A stretch of DNA of 64,000 nucleotides, taken from contig NC_053416.1 of NCBI RefSeq assembly GCF_016859285.1, positions 15,394,501 to 15,458,500 of the forward strand, read 5' to 3'. Below are positions 1-12,926 of the stretch, one piece after another. A program made the position numbers and the translations under genes. How positions within the stretch are numbered: the stretch's first letter is position 1; each line of letters begins with the position of its first letter. Under the pieces are notes generated by a model. That model was not told the DNA's origin. It did no database searches and worked only from the letters and a program-made list of their open reading frames with translations. This DNA comes from Xiphias gladius. Lineage: Eukaryota > Chordata > Actinopteri > Istiophoriformes > Xiphiidae.

Positions 1-2440
1 ACAAGACCTCGAAAAAGTAGAAAGTTTGAACAAGACATGGCTTATACAAGTGGCTCTCTTTGCCTCAATCAGAAAATCACGTTTGAGGAGACAGATGACA
101 AATAACTAAATAAACCTAAGAAAGGATGTAGATGAAATGAAAGACTGAAGTACACCGAAAGCCTCAAACATGAAGTTGACTGACTGTTTAAAATCATAAT
201 ATGTAGGATTCAGGAACTTACTGCAGCTGAGGAAACCCCTTTTCAGTTGGTTAATGCCTCTCTGTAGTGGGTAAGAGGCAGGGTTGTTAGGGACACGCAC
301 ACGCGCGCACACGCTCACAACCTCTTTCTCTCTCCCGCTTTGTTCCCACTGATTTCGCTGTATATACGTGGAATCTGTGTGACGAAGGTTACCTGTTGTG
401 CTGTGCAGAAAAGCATTTCGGTTCGTAAGGCTACGTAAGATCCCAGTGCCACATCCGAAGATCTGAATTACTTATGAAGTTACTGCTGCTGTGCCATATG
501 CGTAAATTGCGCAGAGCCCCTCTCTCAGACTGGAGTGAGACGTACTGATCCTGCCGCTGTGTGACGGCTGTTCGATAAGGTCCCAGAAAAGCATTCGCTC
601 TACTTCTGTTTGGCCAGCGTGAGACAGTGTTTGACAGCTTTTCAAGCCCAAAGTGTGACAGTTGACAGCGCTTTGGTGCTGAGGGAGACGGAAATGATCC
701 GACAGGTGGAATTTGGATGTGAGAAGGCGGAGCACAGCTCCAGTTCAACTCCTGCTCTCACAGCGTCGTTTTCGGTTCACCGTGTACTACCTGCACCAGC
801 ACCGGGCGGCAGACAGACACATGGAGCTGGGGAAGACGGTGGGAGAGAGGCAGAGATCGAAAAGCGGCTCTTGTTCTCTTGACACCAGTCACCGTTATCA
901 TTACTGATACAATAGTCCTGGCGACTGATCAGAATGTGCTGGTTTGTTTTAGATTAGAGTGCCTGCTGCTTTTCGACCGGCGTTGTGTCGCAGACTGTTG
1001 CTCCGCGGATATGTGTTTCCCCTTGGCCTAACTAAACCCGTAGAACAGCAGCAGCATACCACCAGTCAAAGTGGCATATTGGAATCAAGACTGGCACACC
1101 ACTGGTATGCTGGTGCGCAGTGGCATCTGCCGGTGAAATAGGAGCGTAGTGGCATATGTCAGTAAGAATCAGCAGGCCTTATGCCCCTGAGACGTGGTAT
1201 AGGACAGTGTAACATGAGGGACATGGGTGCCATAAACCGGCAGAACAGCAGCACAAACAGTGACATCAAACTCAGGTAGAGAGCCAGATATTTCCCTCAG
1301 GAGTTGGTAGAGACCCAAAGCAGAGCTACAAGAGGTGTCTATTGGGACATGAGTCCAAATGAATGATAACTTCCCCACCTAACTGCAGGATGTGTATATA
1401 AGCAACTTTTTGCTTCGCTAACAAGTTGTCCTTATCAACTTAAACTGTGATGATACGTCCCTGTGAACACAATGTGCATTTCCTCTGCTTCATTTTCCCC
1501 AAAATATACATTGGTATGACATGATAATTTAATAATGTGGTAAAAACAGACGTTAAAAAAAAAATCTGATTCCAGCCTTAACTCAGTTTTGATCTAATTT
1601 TGATCTATGCATTTTTGCTTTAGATCATACCTGCCAGTGTACTGCATTTTGGCTTTGTAAGGCAGAATAGAATCATAATCTTCACATTAAAGAGAATAAA
1701 ATCTTTCAATATAGCTTTGTTATCAGCTTGCAACAAAGCTGCTGTGTATTACTTGCTCTTATATCAATCAACACATTACATTGGGCTCTGCTTGCTGTCA
1801 GTCATCTGACATTGTATAGGAAGGATCTGAAGAGTGAACAAGGAAATGATCCCCAGAAATCAGTGTGACATCCATATGTTTTTATCCAGGAGCCCCAAAA
1901 TAGCTTGAACACAGTTGTCTTCTCTCACGAGGACAGTAAGAAATACAGATAATGTTAATTTGATGTAAAAATGAATTGAAATAAAGATAATGTAAAATAG
2001 GTTTTATATACAAAGAGAGCTGGCAGGCAAAAAAGTTCCATGATGTTCTGTTGTGACTTTTATAAGTTCTAAAGTTAATTGTTGGCTTCCACAATGACTT
2101 GCTTCATCAACAAATGTACAGGCCTATATTATGAAATATGTTAGCAAATTGAATAATGAATGCGTTATGGGCTTTAAAAAGAAACTTTAACCATTAAAAG
2201 CAAATATGAAAAGAATGTATTTTAATCCTTACAGCCACACCCAAAGCATTTTAGTGCTATTGTAATGCCTATAAGCCAATAAAAACCTTCCTTGTGTTTA
2301 TACATTATAAATGTGCAACAATAAAAGAGAGGGTAAAAACGGGTGGGAAGACTGAAAGGGTGTTGACAGGAACAGGCAAGTAGAATGATGAGAAGTTATG
2401 AAAGTGTCCTCGTCTGCATGTGAAGCATATAAGAGCTGAT
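1..2440. other. Left-edge intergenic DNA, no gene recognised
   Basis: I see no convincing exon here. About 600-1050 is richer in GC and CpG than the rest, and short open frames occur on both strands, but none resembles a protein I know and none has a clear chain of splice sites. The word CAGAAAAGCATT occurs twice (near 407 and 586) next to similar AAG-TCCCAG words, so part of 400-600 may be a short imperfect direct duplication. The word AGTGGCAT recurs three times between about 1068 and 1160. From 1400 onward the DNA is AT-rich and plain. It could hold the distal promoter of tmigd1 or the end of a gene outside the window. Confidence 0.4.
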
Positions 2441-2533
2441 GAGGTCCGGAACAGTCCTCCATATCCTCATATTCACACACAGGAGACAACAGAAATAAAA
2501 CAAAGACCAGAAATAGGGAAAAAAAAACATTGC
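2440..2533 (+). other. tmigd1: Probable non-coding first exon of tmigd1 (5' UTR)
   Basis: A strong donor (CCAG followed by GTAAGTACC) follows position 2533. The matching acceptor CTTCCTTCCAG ends at 3777, 21 bases before the tmigd1 ATG, so a leader exon here could splice straight to the start-codon exon. AT-rich TATA-like words occur near 2300-2330. The start of transcription cannot be fixed from sequence, so the left boundary is approximate. Confidence 0.4.
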
Positions 2534-3798
2534 CAGGTAAGTACCTCTCAATGATTTCATGATGTAAAACCTTTACGTTTGAGTTGACAAATGTATGAGC
2601 TATCGTAACTTTTATATTTACATTTTATAGTGTATTTCACGAGTAGAGTTTATTGTGTGGGCATGAACATAGAAAGCATTAGCACCCTGCTGCTGGTTTA
2701 ACTTCTTAAGAAGAGGAACTCATAACTCCAATGATTCCTTGCTTTCTCTCATGTTATCTTCAAGTAATAAGTGCCAGCAAGTAAAAACGAAACACACACT
2801 GCTTTAACAGGCAGGTTTTTCTAAATTTAGGCACTAGTCAAACACTGGAGAGAACACAATGTAACAACGAATTGGTTTCCTTTCTTAGACACGACATTAT
2901 GGTTACCAACCCAGTTGTTTGGTAAAGGTCCCTCGAAATTCCAAAAGCCCTTGTGCTCATGCCGTAATGGAACAATACAAAGGAGGCTACTAAAACTGTA
3001 GTAAACAATGACATTTAATGCTTAATGATCTCATGTTATGATATTCCAGATATCCTAAATCGGATCTGACATACACACATAATGAGTACAACTGCACCAA
3101 AATGCCTGAGAGTATAAATGCACGTAAATTATATCACCTCTCTGTCTTATAAATATCAGATGGTAAGTTTTCTTGTGTTTTGCCAAAGATGTCTCACACA
3201 CAGCAATTTCATGACAAACTGATGCTTACACAAAATCCATTAGCACTGTGCACAAAATTTTAGATGACACGCATTGACAAGCATTTTGCCACCTCACTTA
3301 CTGTGATTTAAATGGATTTAACCACAGCTTCATTACCCTGGCTTACTTATTTTTACACATTGCATATTCTTTATACAGCAGAGGAATAGCAGCCTTTGTG
3401 TTTTATTTTTTCTCTAAGCTTGTTCAATAATTAGATTGTTTTAGGTATAATAGAAGGGCACAGGAGAAAGGTTTGCTCACAAAGAAATTATGATCGACTG
3501 AGAGAGAGTGGAATTTGAAATTAAGTATCAACTATCATGGTTTGTTGGGACTCTGGTTGCCGGTCTTGACGGTCACGTGTGACAGATGATTGGTAGCCTG
3601 ACAAGGTCGACGAAAACAACTGAGAAAACTGATTCAAACGAATTTCAAACACTGTGTCAGTGACTGAAATTTATTTCTGTTGAAAAGTGCTGAAGTTTTG
3701 GTTAATTTAGAGTAAATGAGAATTTTAAATAGACTCTGTATGAGTGCTCTTTCGGATGATCTTTCCCTTCCTTCCAGGTTCATCCAAAGAAGAGTAAA

Positions 3799-5430
3799 AT
3801 GAAGTTGATGTTCATATCCCCCCTCTTCCATTTTCTCCTCTACTGTGCAACCCAGACATCAGGTAAGCGTGTCTGGTTTCTAATTCAGGTTATTCAAAAA
3901 GGATATATTTCTCACCCCTTTTGTGCAGTCTAAGCTTTCCCTGCTTCACTTAGCAATTCCTTAAAGTTTCCACTCTCCTAAGGTGTCACGATCCAGTCTG
4001 ACCCAGAAGTCAGCAGTGGGGGTGTTATACACACAGAGCTGGAGAGGACTGTGTCTCTGCTCTGCCTGCCTGATGAAGGCTCTGAGACTCAGGCTGACGA
4101 AGAGCTGGTGTGGCTTAGGAATGGCGCTTTGATCAGTCTGATGGAGGGAAATAAGAGGCGTCGCAGCAGCGTGTGTGTTACACCTGTCATCTATGGAGAT
4201 AACGGTGCCACTTTTACCTGCCACCTGGGCAGAAATGCCACAGTAAGGGCCTCAGTCACTCTGAATGTAACATGTGAGTCTCTTCAAATAAATATCCGAA
4301 TTAATAATAATATCAGTAACCAACATATAGTTTTTTCGGTTTACTGATTTTTGAGCCATTCAAGGGATGGCACTGTTGGTCTGTCTGCCGGTCGGTCCAC
4401 CACTTTGGTCAACAATTTTTGGTTTTCAGTGAAATACTCAAACTGAAAGTATTAGATGTATGGCCATTAAACTGTGTACTGACTGAAATGTAAAGTTTCA
4501 AAATTTTCATGGCAATCTGAGATATTTCAGTCTGGACCAACAGACAAACCAACTGACAATACCCTCCATAGAGCCACGCCATTAGAATGGCTATAAATGC
4601 TACCAGATTAAAATACAATTGAAGGTTCTGAAATTGCTGCACTCAGTTCTATTCTTTAAACGAATAGTGAATATCCATCTGAAAAATTATTATCCTATTT
4701 ATTTAAAAAAAACTCAGCGGAATTATTATTTTCTTTTCTGATTTTCCTCTTCAGATCACCCACAGCTCTCTGGGTCAGAGGAGGTTGTGGTAGAAGATGA
4801 GTCAGTGCTTGTCCTGCAGTGTGATATCTGGGCCAATCCACCGGTCTCCTTCGTGTCATGGACACTAAATGGAAGCACAGTGGATCTGTTAGCAGGTGGC
4901 TTCACGGTAACCAATGATGGCTTTACAAGCCAGCTGACCAGCAACAGCGTGGAGAAAAGCCTGCATGAAGGCACGTATCAGTGCACAGCGGACTCCCCCG
5001 TCTACGGGGAACACAGCAAGCGCTTCGAAGTCAGAGTAACAGGTCAGCTCACACAGTCAGTGTGCCACAATTTTGCTGAAGCCACATCTCTGTGTTGAGT
5101 AGCCTTATTTGATATTATATCGTTTACTGTACTGTATAGGTAATCAGCACATGAAATGATGAGCCAGTCAGTGATATGAAGTAAGGACAAGTGGGCTGAT
5201 CACACTCTTCCCCATTTGTAGAAAAGACCATGAAGTTCCCGAAGATGCCTGTGATAGCAGGGGTGGTGGTGGTGTGCCTTACTGGGCTTTTTGCTGTGGC
5301 TTCACGGTGGAGCAAAATCACGAAGGTAGCACACAAATAACACACATTCATACAGCTCACGGACCGTCTGACCCATTACAAACTCAACGCACTAATGCTT
5401 TATATCTCTCTTTGACAGTGCTTCAAGTAA
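3799..5430 (+). CDS. tmigd1: Transmembrane and immunoglobulin domain-containing protein 1
   Basis: Five coding exons: 3799-3862, 3983-4273, 4755-5042, 5222-5325 and 5419-5430, giving 252 residues. A hydrophobic signal peptide covers about residues 1-20. The first Ig-like domain has Cys49, Trp65 and Cys101; the second has Cys141, Trp154 and Cys195. A single membrane helix lies at about 224-241, and the cytosolic tail is very short, ending in CFK from a last exon of three codons plus stop. The stretch SSVCV...DNGATFTCHLGRN closely matches what I recall of mammalian TMIGD1 (SSVCV...DNGISFTCRLGRD), which decides the name over other two-Ig proteins. In mammals TMIGD1 is an adhesion protein of kidney and intestinal epithelium that protects cells from oxidative injury; that role is inferred by homology. 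Several N-x-S/T sites in the ectodomain fit a glycosylated surface protein. Confidence 0.85.
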
Positions 5431-5571
5431 GTTGTGTCCAAAATAACTGGTCTTCTCTGCTTCACCGAATGATGACATGAGGACATCACCCCCCTCTACT
5501 GAGTGCAAGAGACTGTGATTACCCATTTACATAGCCCAGTTTTTAATTTTATATTTGACATTATTATATTC

Positions 5572-5960
5572 AACGTTTTGGGAAATGCACTTATTTGCTG
5601 TCTTACTGAAAGTTTGAAGATCAATAGCACTTTCATATCTGTCTGTTAAACATGAAGTAACAGTACAGCCAGCAGCTGGTTAGCTTAGCTTAGCACAAAG
5701 ACTTGGAATCAAAGGGAAACAGCTAGCCTGGCCCCGTCAAAAGGTAACCCCCTGTAAAACCACAATGTGTGGTTTGTAAACAAAAGAGATACATAACATG
5801 TTAATTAGTTGGCTTGAAAAGTGCTCTTAGGTGGGTTTTGTAACTTCTGGGTAGAGTCAGAATAGCTATTTCTCCAGTGTTTTTGCAATGCTAAGCTAAC
5901 TGGCAACTGGCAGTAGCTTCATATTTACTGTACCGACATTAAACAGTATGTTATCAAACT
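5572..5960. repeat. Foldback MITE-like teleost repeat
   Basis: The left part (GGAAATGCACTTATTTGC, then CAGCTGGTTAGCTTAGCTTAG and CAGCTAGCCTGG) is answered near 5890-5950 by an inverted copy (AAGCTAACTGGCAACTGG, then AGCTTCATATTTACTG). The element is thus bounded by long imperfect inverted repeats. I recognise the wording as a non-autonomous repeat that is very common in percomorph fish, but cannot name its superfamily with certainty. No coding potential. Confidence 0.6.
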
Positions 5961-8869
5961 TGTTACTTTTCATCACACGATGCACCCTGACTCTGTGATG
6001 CAGAAGTGGGTTTTAAGACTCCATCACCTGTTTTCTTGTCAATATCTTTGTAATTGCTAGTGTACGATAAATGCCTATAATATGTCCAGTTACCGAAGTA
6101 TATCGTTGTCCATGTGTTGTGTCTCGGCACTGGTCAAGTCATAAATCATATGATTAATCAATCCACTCATTTTTAACTGGCCAGAATGAGACTGATACAT
6201 ATCAAGCTAGCTGGCTACAACTGACGTTATAAGCTAAAAGAAAAGCAACCTTTCTTTTCAAAGACTAGGAACTTTTATACTGCCTATGTTGATGCTTGTA
6301 GCCCTGATGATGTGAAAGTTGCTGCAGGGTTCGGAGACGTATCTGTCAAACAGTTAAAACAACAGAATGAACAGGTGTGTCTAATCAAATCTTCATCGAG
6401 TCGAGGACTGACCAAGAGTGGAAATCTTGGTGTCTAGTTTCCACATTTGCACTGAACTTTAACTCCTGACTCAACAATAAAATTGAGGCTCATTAAAGTC
6501 ATGTTATACATTTACTCTTAATGAGAAGAAAAGGACAGGGTCTACCGTCCCATGAGGGTCAAGGTCTGGAGCTTTGTGTTCTTACCAATAAAGAAGCACT
6601 TAACAGGTTCACATAAAACAGTGCAATATCAAAAAAGGATGAGAGCACGTTTGACGAGAATGCGCTGGTTTGTTATCATCTTCAAAACGTGATCAAATAT
6701 ACAGCAGAAAGACAAGCTTCTAGTCTGAGTCACAGCCTTTATTGTTAAAGAAGCTGCTGGGTTATGCGTGGAGCTTTGAATCACAACTCAAGAATTCACT
6801 CAGCTGGTCCTTTTCTGTGTCAGGCTTTTCAGCTAGCTACAATTGTGTCCAAAGGTCTGTAATTATTAATAATGTACATGTCTACTTGATCCCTATTGGG
6901 ACATTGTCAGAGGTCACTGCCAGCTACTAAACACTTTAAAAGTGTTCTGAAAAGAAAGACCTCACTCAACTGCAATGTGCTAATATGCCAAAATGATGAT
7001 TACGTAGGTTTTTGACAGACTCACCATATGCAAAAATGCCCAGAAAAAAAGAAGAAAAAAAAAGCTGGTCTATTTTACATTGAGACGAAGGAAGTAATTC
7101 TGATTACTCCCTAATGACTGTGCGGACATGGAAAAGCTGCTCCTCTGTATCTTCCTTAATGGCCCTAAATGATTCACCGATCTTTGCGCTTTGTGTCACG
7201 TAGCTGTGATGTCCACCTACGAACCCTTCTTACACTATCTGTAGCTTGAATCTAGCAGCCCACTTTGTATAGTTGAAATGTCGAAGGTTGTTTTTGCAAA
7301 ACAAAGGCTCGTCACAAACTGGTTCATTAGACAAGATAACAAATAGATTACAAGTTGATGAAAAGTGGAAGCATAGGTTTGTTAATGAGTTTATCAAATC
7401 ACCACAAACAAAATAAATGGACATGCCAAAAGATCTTAAAGCACTGGTGCTTGGAAGCATTTCAAATGCAGGCCTACAGGGACATCTGCTGGACAATCCT
7501 TTGCGATATGTGGTAATGACATTTTTGTGTAAATGTGCAAAGACACAATGAAATTTTCATGTGAGAAAATGACAAGCTTCACTTTGTGTGACAAAGGACA
7601 AATGAGCAACAATATTTAGTGACCTGTTGACGTTGTTCTGTTGGTGTAAACAGACCTCGAATGCAGGGCGGACTGTTGTTTATTTATCATATGAAGGTAT
7701 TTATTTGGTTTAATATGTAAGCAGGTGTTTCCAATGAGATTTAGAATTTATATTCTAAAGGAAAATAACAGCATCCAGGTAAAAGTTAAGATTGCTGATG
7801 ATATTAAACAACAAACAAAAATCTGAGAGTAATGTACAGTTTTCCACATGAGCACAACCAGCAGCATCTTGAGCTTGTTTGAATCTTCACTAAGAGAAAA
7901 GATTATAACAAACTCTTTGAACATTAAATGCTGTAAAATATGAGCCTGGCTGTCTCTTTCACCTTTTGATGATTTGATAGTGAGTGCCATGATGAGACAA
8001 TGAGATAGTGTTGGACAACATAATGAAATATTAACTTATTCTTGACCACATCATCATCAGCATATGTTAATATAACGTGGAATCAACATCCATCTCATGC
8101 AAAGTCAATAAAAATGGAACATTATGAACCTCACAAAGATAAGCTTTATTGCTGTACTGTTGTATTGGATTGCATTAGACTATAGCTGAAATACTGTAAC
8201 TCATGGTACATAGTATGTGTTCTGCTCAATTGTCTGAAGAGAATCTACAGTAGTGTGTATTAAACTGTAATTAAAAAAATATGTATTTCAGGGATGTAAG
8301 ACGCATAATGATGATGATGAAATGTATACAGTGAGTCTGCACACAAAGAGGAAGCTCAATTTTGCAGCAGTCAAAATAGTATAGAGGAAATCAAAGCTGA
8401 CATGACAACATAATTAACTTTTTACTTTGTAAGGGGTCTTAAGCTAAAATCTTATGAACAACTACTATTAATTTTACATACAGTATTTCTGTAAAAAGGA
8501 AATCCAATATACAAAGGAAAACAACTGACTTGAAATTTGACCATTTTGCTTTGTGAATATGACCTTTCAGAAATAAATAAAAAACGGAGTTATGAAATGC
8601 ATTCCTTTATCTATTGTAGTGTACTAAAAATAAAACAAAAAATGGAAAAGGTTTTCCTCCACATCATATTCCCCTGTCAAGAAAAAAACTCAACTCTGTT
8701 CTATAAATTACAATTCCACACAGCATGTTCACCATCAATTCCAAAAAAAAAGTGTCACACACAGAATTATACATTCCTAAAATAAGTCCATAGAAGTTTA
8801 ATAGGAAAAGCACAGGTGTAAATAATAAAATTAATATTGGCTGAATTTCATTTATCTGCTTCAGTTTCA

Positions 8870-9002
8870 GGGTCTTGGTATTGTTCATACTGCCTCACCG
8901 TCACACTGTCACGGCTTACTGGTTTACTGACACTTGAATAGAACTTGGCCATTGTTAATATTATTAGTAAAAACCTGTGCATTTCCTACTATGACAAGTC
9001 AG
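8870..9002. repeat. Dispersed repeat, copy 1 (also at about 47015-47139)
   Basis: The segment with TATTGTTC, CTCACC-TCACACTGTC, ACACTTGAA-AGAAC and ending CTATGACAAGTC is matched in the same orientation near 47015-47139. The similarity is clear over about 130 bases and seems to extend some distance upstream in both copies. No terminal repeats or protein coding were seen, so the class is unknown; it may be an internal piece of a MITE. Confidence 0.5.
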
Positions 9003-9230
9003 AATGAATGCAAAGAAAAAAGGTTTGTTGGATAAATGAAGTGTATGATTTTTAAAACATACTTCTCAGACTTGGTTGGCCATTTTATTTATTTTTTTTA
9101 TTTTTTATTTTTATTTTGTTGTTGTTGTTGTTGTTGTTAAAGCACCAAATTATTATGCACTTTCTATTTTCAAGGCGTCAACTTTTTAATAATTCAAACA
9201 CATTTCAGTGCTTTATGGTGACGTGCCCGC

Positions 9231-9381
9231 CGATTCGTAACGTATGACGTCGTCGCGAGGGGCTTTGCGTGGAGGACGTGGCGATGCGTGTGTGTGCGCG
9301 CAGGCTGAGGTCCGCCGCCAAATTCAAACAGAGAAAGAAAGACACAGCAGCCGCAGGACACGCAAGTCTCGCATCTTTCAG
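9231..9381 (+). promoter_or_regulatory. pimreg: pimreg promoter and non-coding first exon
   Basis: A CpG-rich patch (GACGTCGTCGCG and neighbours) leads to a donor after 9381 (CTTTCAG followed by GTAAAC). The start-codon exon begins at 10299 after TTTTGTTAG, so this is the likely 5' UTR exon. Within it, CCGCCAAA at 9315-9322 is an E2F-type site in reverse (TTTGGCGG), directly followed at 9323-9328 by TTCAAA, the reverse of the CHR element TTTGAA. Such pairs are typical of cell-cycle genes silenced in G1 by the DREAM complex, which fits a mitotic gene. Confidence 0.5.
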
Positions 9382-10318
9382 GTAAACTAGCGATACAGAC
9401 GACGGTTGGGTATCTGGTTTTCTTTTGTCTCTTTGTCTCCGGTATTTCACGTAGATTTAATTCAGCGTTAACGTTATCGGACTAACGTTCTCTTTGTTTG
9501 CGAGCGGTGATCAACAGGCCTTTTATTGTTAAGGCGAAAAACCTCGTCAACGTTACCGTTTGTGACATGAGCGATAACGTTGAGTCGCCGTTATTCCCGG
9601 GGCCATCCTCGGTCAGGTTACAAAGGGCAGGCCAGGCTGCAAAGCAAGAAATCCTTATCAAGCCAAAGCCAGGGAACTCTTACTGGTTGCGGCTCACTTT
9701 CTCCTTCATTTTCCACATTGTTTCGTCAGTAACAGACTGTTGTGGAGTAATTTCTTAAAATAAGTTAAACTTAAATTAGTATAAGATTGTCAAGGGTTTG
9801 TTTTGCTTGTTTTTCTCTGTCTTGATATCTGAACATTTCTCTCTTGCTTCTATATACTATCTAATGTGACAGGTTACATTATTACCTTGTGTTTTAATGT
9901 TTTTATAAATAGTACCTTTAATTTGCTTATTTTATTTGAATAGTGTCCTACTTTGGCAAACAAACATTAAGAAAATGTCAGAAAATATATATTTTTTTTA
10001 AAGGACCATCATGATTTCAAAGAGTTGAATGTGATTTCAAATAGCATGTTTTGTTGAAGATATTCAATTTGCAATCATAAAATGAATAAAAGCAGAAAGT
10101 CTTCAAAATGACTGGATTATTGTAATTACTGTAACCACTATTAAGTAGACTGAGAAATCCATTTATTGTTTCAGCACTTTTTTTTTTTTTTTTAATATAC
10201 CTAAAATCTGTGTAAAGCGCCTGAAACATTTCTTTTAAAGTCTGCTGTGAGAAATATGTTTCATTACTATTGTAACACATACTCTGCTGTTTTGTTAGGT
10301 TATCACAGCTCAGTCAGC

Positions 10319-12926
10319 ATGGCATCTTCAGTGATGGATGGAGTTGGTAGAGCTGTGGTGGGAGTCTGGCGGGCACACACAGTCTTGGATGAGTCTGACG
10401 GAGCCGAGAGCTCCCCGGAAGCCCCGGACCGTTTCCGTAAGCTTCGCTCCTCATCTTCACTTAACTCCCTGCGAATGTCTTTGCGCAAGCGGCTCCCACT
10501 ACGTTCGGTCCAGGCCAACTCCCTCCCTGAGAATCCGACCTGGGAGACCGTGAAGGAGGAACCAAAACCCAGCACGGTCCGCAAACTTACCCGCAGTGCT
10601 CGGAACTCCATCGGCGGAGTGTATCAGGTAAATGAAATGGTTGGATCTTGAGGTGACGGTCAATGCCAAAGTCCTTTTGTGTGTGAAAATCCTTAGAAAT
10701 CAAGTTGCTTTCTTTTCAGTTTTGATACAGTGGGGATCAACGTCAAAACGAGCTATCGGTAATTTGTCCCCTCCTCATTCTCTGCCTTTGTGTCCTTTTC
10801 TCTTTCACCCAGAGACTGCAGAGGACCAGAGAGTTTGCACGTGAAGAGTGTTTGGTAGCGACCCCGGGCCGGACATGTGATGGGGAAGAAGCCGGTTCAT
10901 CAACTTCTCGCACCCCAAGACGTACCCCTGGCCGAGTTGCGACGCCCAGGCGCACCCCCAGAGCAGCAGCCACACCCGGGCGTACTCCAGGCTCTAGAGG
11001 AAGAAGGACTCCTGAGGCTGGTGTACGGGGGGTGAAAACAGGAGGAGGCAGGAGGCAGCTGGTTCGCATGGCTGCATTACGAAGTCCCTTTGCCTCACCC
11101 AACACAGAGAACCAGAGACTGTGAGTCTTTTTATGATTCATGCATTATACAGTTGATAGTTTTGTGACTTTGATAGTTGGTCCTGATGTTTTTCAGATTT
11201 TATTCCTTGTTTTTGTTGCTTTTATTTCTGTTTCTTCCCTGCTCTGAGTGTTTGTTGTCTCTGCTGTAACAGAAAGTTTGACCGAGATTTGGAGTCCGTG
11301 TCCAGTGGACTGAAGAGGCTCAAACATCTGTCCAAGGCCTTTGATGACATAATTGGCAGAGACAACAGGTAAAGCATCCTCATTGAGTGTTAAATGTATT
11401 TGACTAGGCATGTGGCCAATTAAAATATCTCCTGTTCTTTCATTTTACTATTAATCAATTATATATTGTTTGTATTTTGTGCGTTTTGATTAGTTTTTGG
11501 TAGTTTTAGGTAATACATGGTAGGTTAAAGGCGGAGTAAATACTGTTCAACTGTGTATGTGTGTGTGCGTGCGTGCGTGCGTGCGTGCGTGTGAGTGAGA
11601 GTGAGTGAATGTTGTGTGTATTTGAGGAGGCCACTGGTCCGTTTCCTGTTATTCATACATATTCTGCATAGAGGCCTCTGCCTCCTCACCCTCCCACCCA
11701 AAGAATCCCAGGCTGCAGTGCAGCTTGTGGGTCCCCAGATTTGCTTCCCCTCCCCCACACACACACATTCTTCCCGCCTCAGTTTAAAACCGTGTCTGTG
11801 TTTCTGGTATTTGGATGAGGAGGGAGTGAGAGGGGGAGACAGCAGGAGGAGAGGTTTTGGGTGGGGGAGTTGGAGCAAAATGAAATGACCAAAATGTGCT
11901 TGAGAGAGCTTGGAGTATATTTGCATCACTTCCTGTGTTGACATTCAAAATGTTAAATTATCCAAAAGGATTGGCTACACTGTGAAACGCAGAAAGCCAC
12001 ATGGACACTGACCTCGTATGTTTTGAATTATATGCAGCCAAAAGCTTTCCTCACTTTATGTAAAGCTCATCTTGCGGGAATTTAAACAGAAGTTTGTTTT
12101 CCTCCTACAACAGGCAATTCAACTATTCCCTTATTGTGGAGTAGGGAAGAAGGCTGATGAATAACGTTGTCCAACCAAATGATGCTCTTCTTCTCTATCA
12201 GACTCACACTTCCTTCTTCCTTTACTACCCTTTGCTTTACATATTGACTTGTTCTCTGTCGACTTAACAGTTCTGACATACTTTCTGCTACTGACCAGTG
12301 TGTCTGTAAGTCTCGGAAAAGCCTTAAAAATCTGAAATTATGTTGTCCAAAATCAAGGCCATATATAGACTTTGATACTGATAAATGTTACATAGTTAAA
12401 GAGCTCTTTAAAATCTTATGTCAAGATACAACAGATGCAACATTAAGAAACACTGTGTCCTGATACGTCAACATTTACTTTTATTTTGTCATTTTAAAAG
12501 TCATATTAATGAGACTATGAACGTTTTCATACACAAAGTCCAGTTCCAAGTCCTTTACATTTATAGTACCAACCAACAACAAAAAAGAGAGAGCGGACAT
12601 ATTTAACAGAAAAAAGAAGTGTATTGATTTTAATGATTATTTTTATCCTGTTTTGCATTTTTTCATTGTATTAATACAGTCTTAAAACCTATCGGACACC
12701 TGGTTTCCATTACTCTCTCTGTGTGTATGCGTTCTGCAGTAATTGCTGTTTTCTCTCTCTCTGCAGATCCAGCACAAAGGGACGTTCTGGAGGAGTGATG
12801 ATGAGAAAGTTGGACCCCAGCGCTAAACTCAGTTGCTCAAACATCGCACGTCGAGCCACGCACCTCTCAAACACACTTGGAGGTTGGGCCCACACAGCTG
12901 TGAACACTATTTGCAAACCCAACTGA
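10319..12926 (+). CDS. pimreg: PICALM-interacting mitotic regulator (FAM64A/CATS family)
   Basis: Four coding exons: 10319-10627, 10813-11120, 11273-11368 and 12767-12926, giving 290 residues. The name rests on blocks shared with mammalian PIMREG: the basic RKRLPLRSVQ segment near residue 60, AALRSPFASP near the end of the second coding exon (human AAFRSPYSS), and the following acidic/leucine segment SVSSGLKRLKHLSKAFDDII. The middle (about 119-165) is a basic run of repeated R-T-P and T-P units, likely sites for proline-directed kinases such as CDK1. No membrane or catalytic domain is seen. In mammals the protein is nuclear, binds PICALM (CALM) and RCC1, peaks in mitosis and promotes the metaphase-anaphase transition; those roles are taken from the family. 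It is longer than the human protein (about 240), mostly through the T-P region and the C-terminal tail. Confidence 0.82.

Larger units (their letters stand above)
5431..9230. other. Intergenic region between tmigd1 and pimreg
   Basis: About 3.8 kb, AT-rich, with no supported gene on either strand. A possible poly(A) signal AATAAA lies near 6476, far downstream of the tmigd1 stop. It contains a foldback MITE near 5572-5960, a dispersed repeat near 8870-9002 that also occurs near 47 kb, and a short (TTG)n run near 9117-9138. Small open frames here lack splice context and recognisable protein sequence. Confidence 0.6.

Noticed and set aside
610-907. Two overlapping + strand open frames in the GC-rich left edge
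   Set aside because: No family resemblance, no start context or splice chain, and they overlap in different frames, which points to composition.
7485-7500. CTCF-like word ACATCTGCTGG between tmigd1 and pimreg
   Set aside because: It misses the invariant GGC part of the core; too weak to report as a site.
11545-11600. (TGCG)n/(TG)n stretch in pimreg intron as a possible Z-DNA regulatory element
   Set aside because: An ordinary microsatellite of a type seen many times in the window; nothing links it to gene control.
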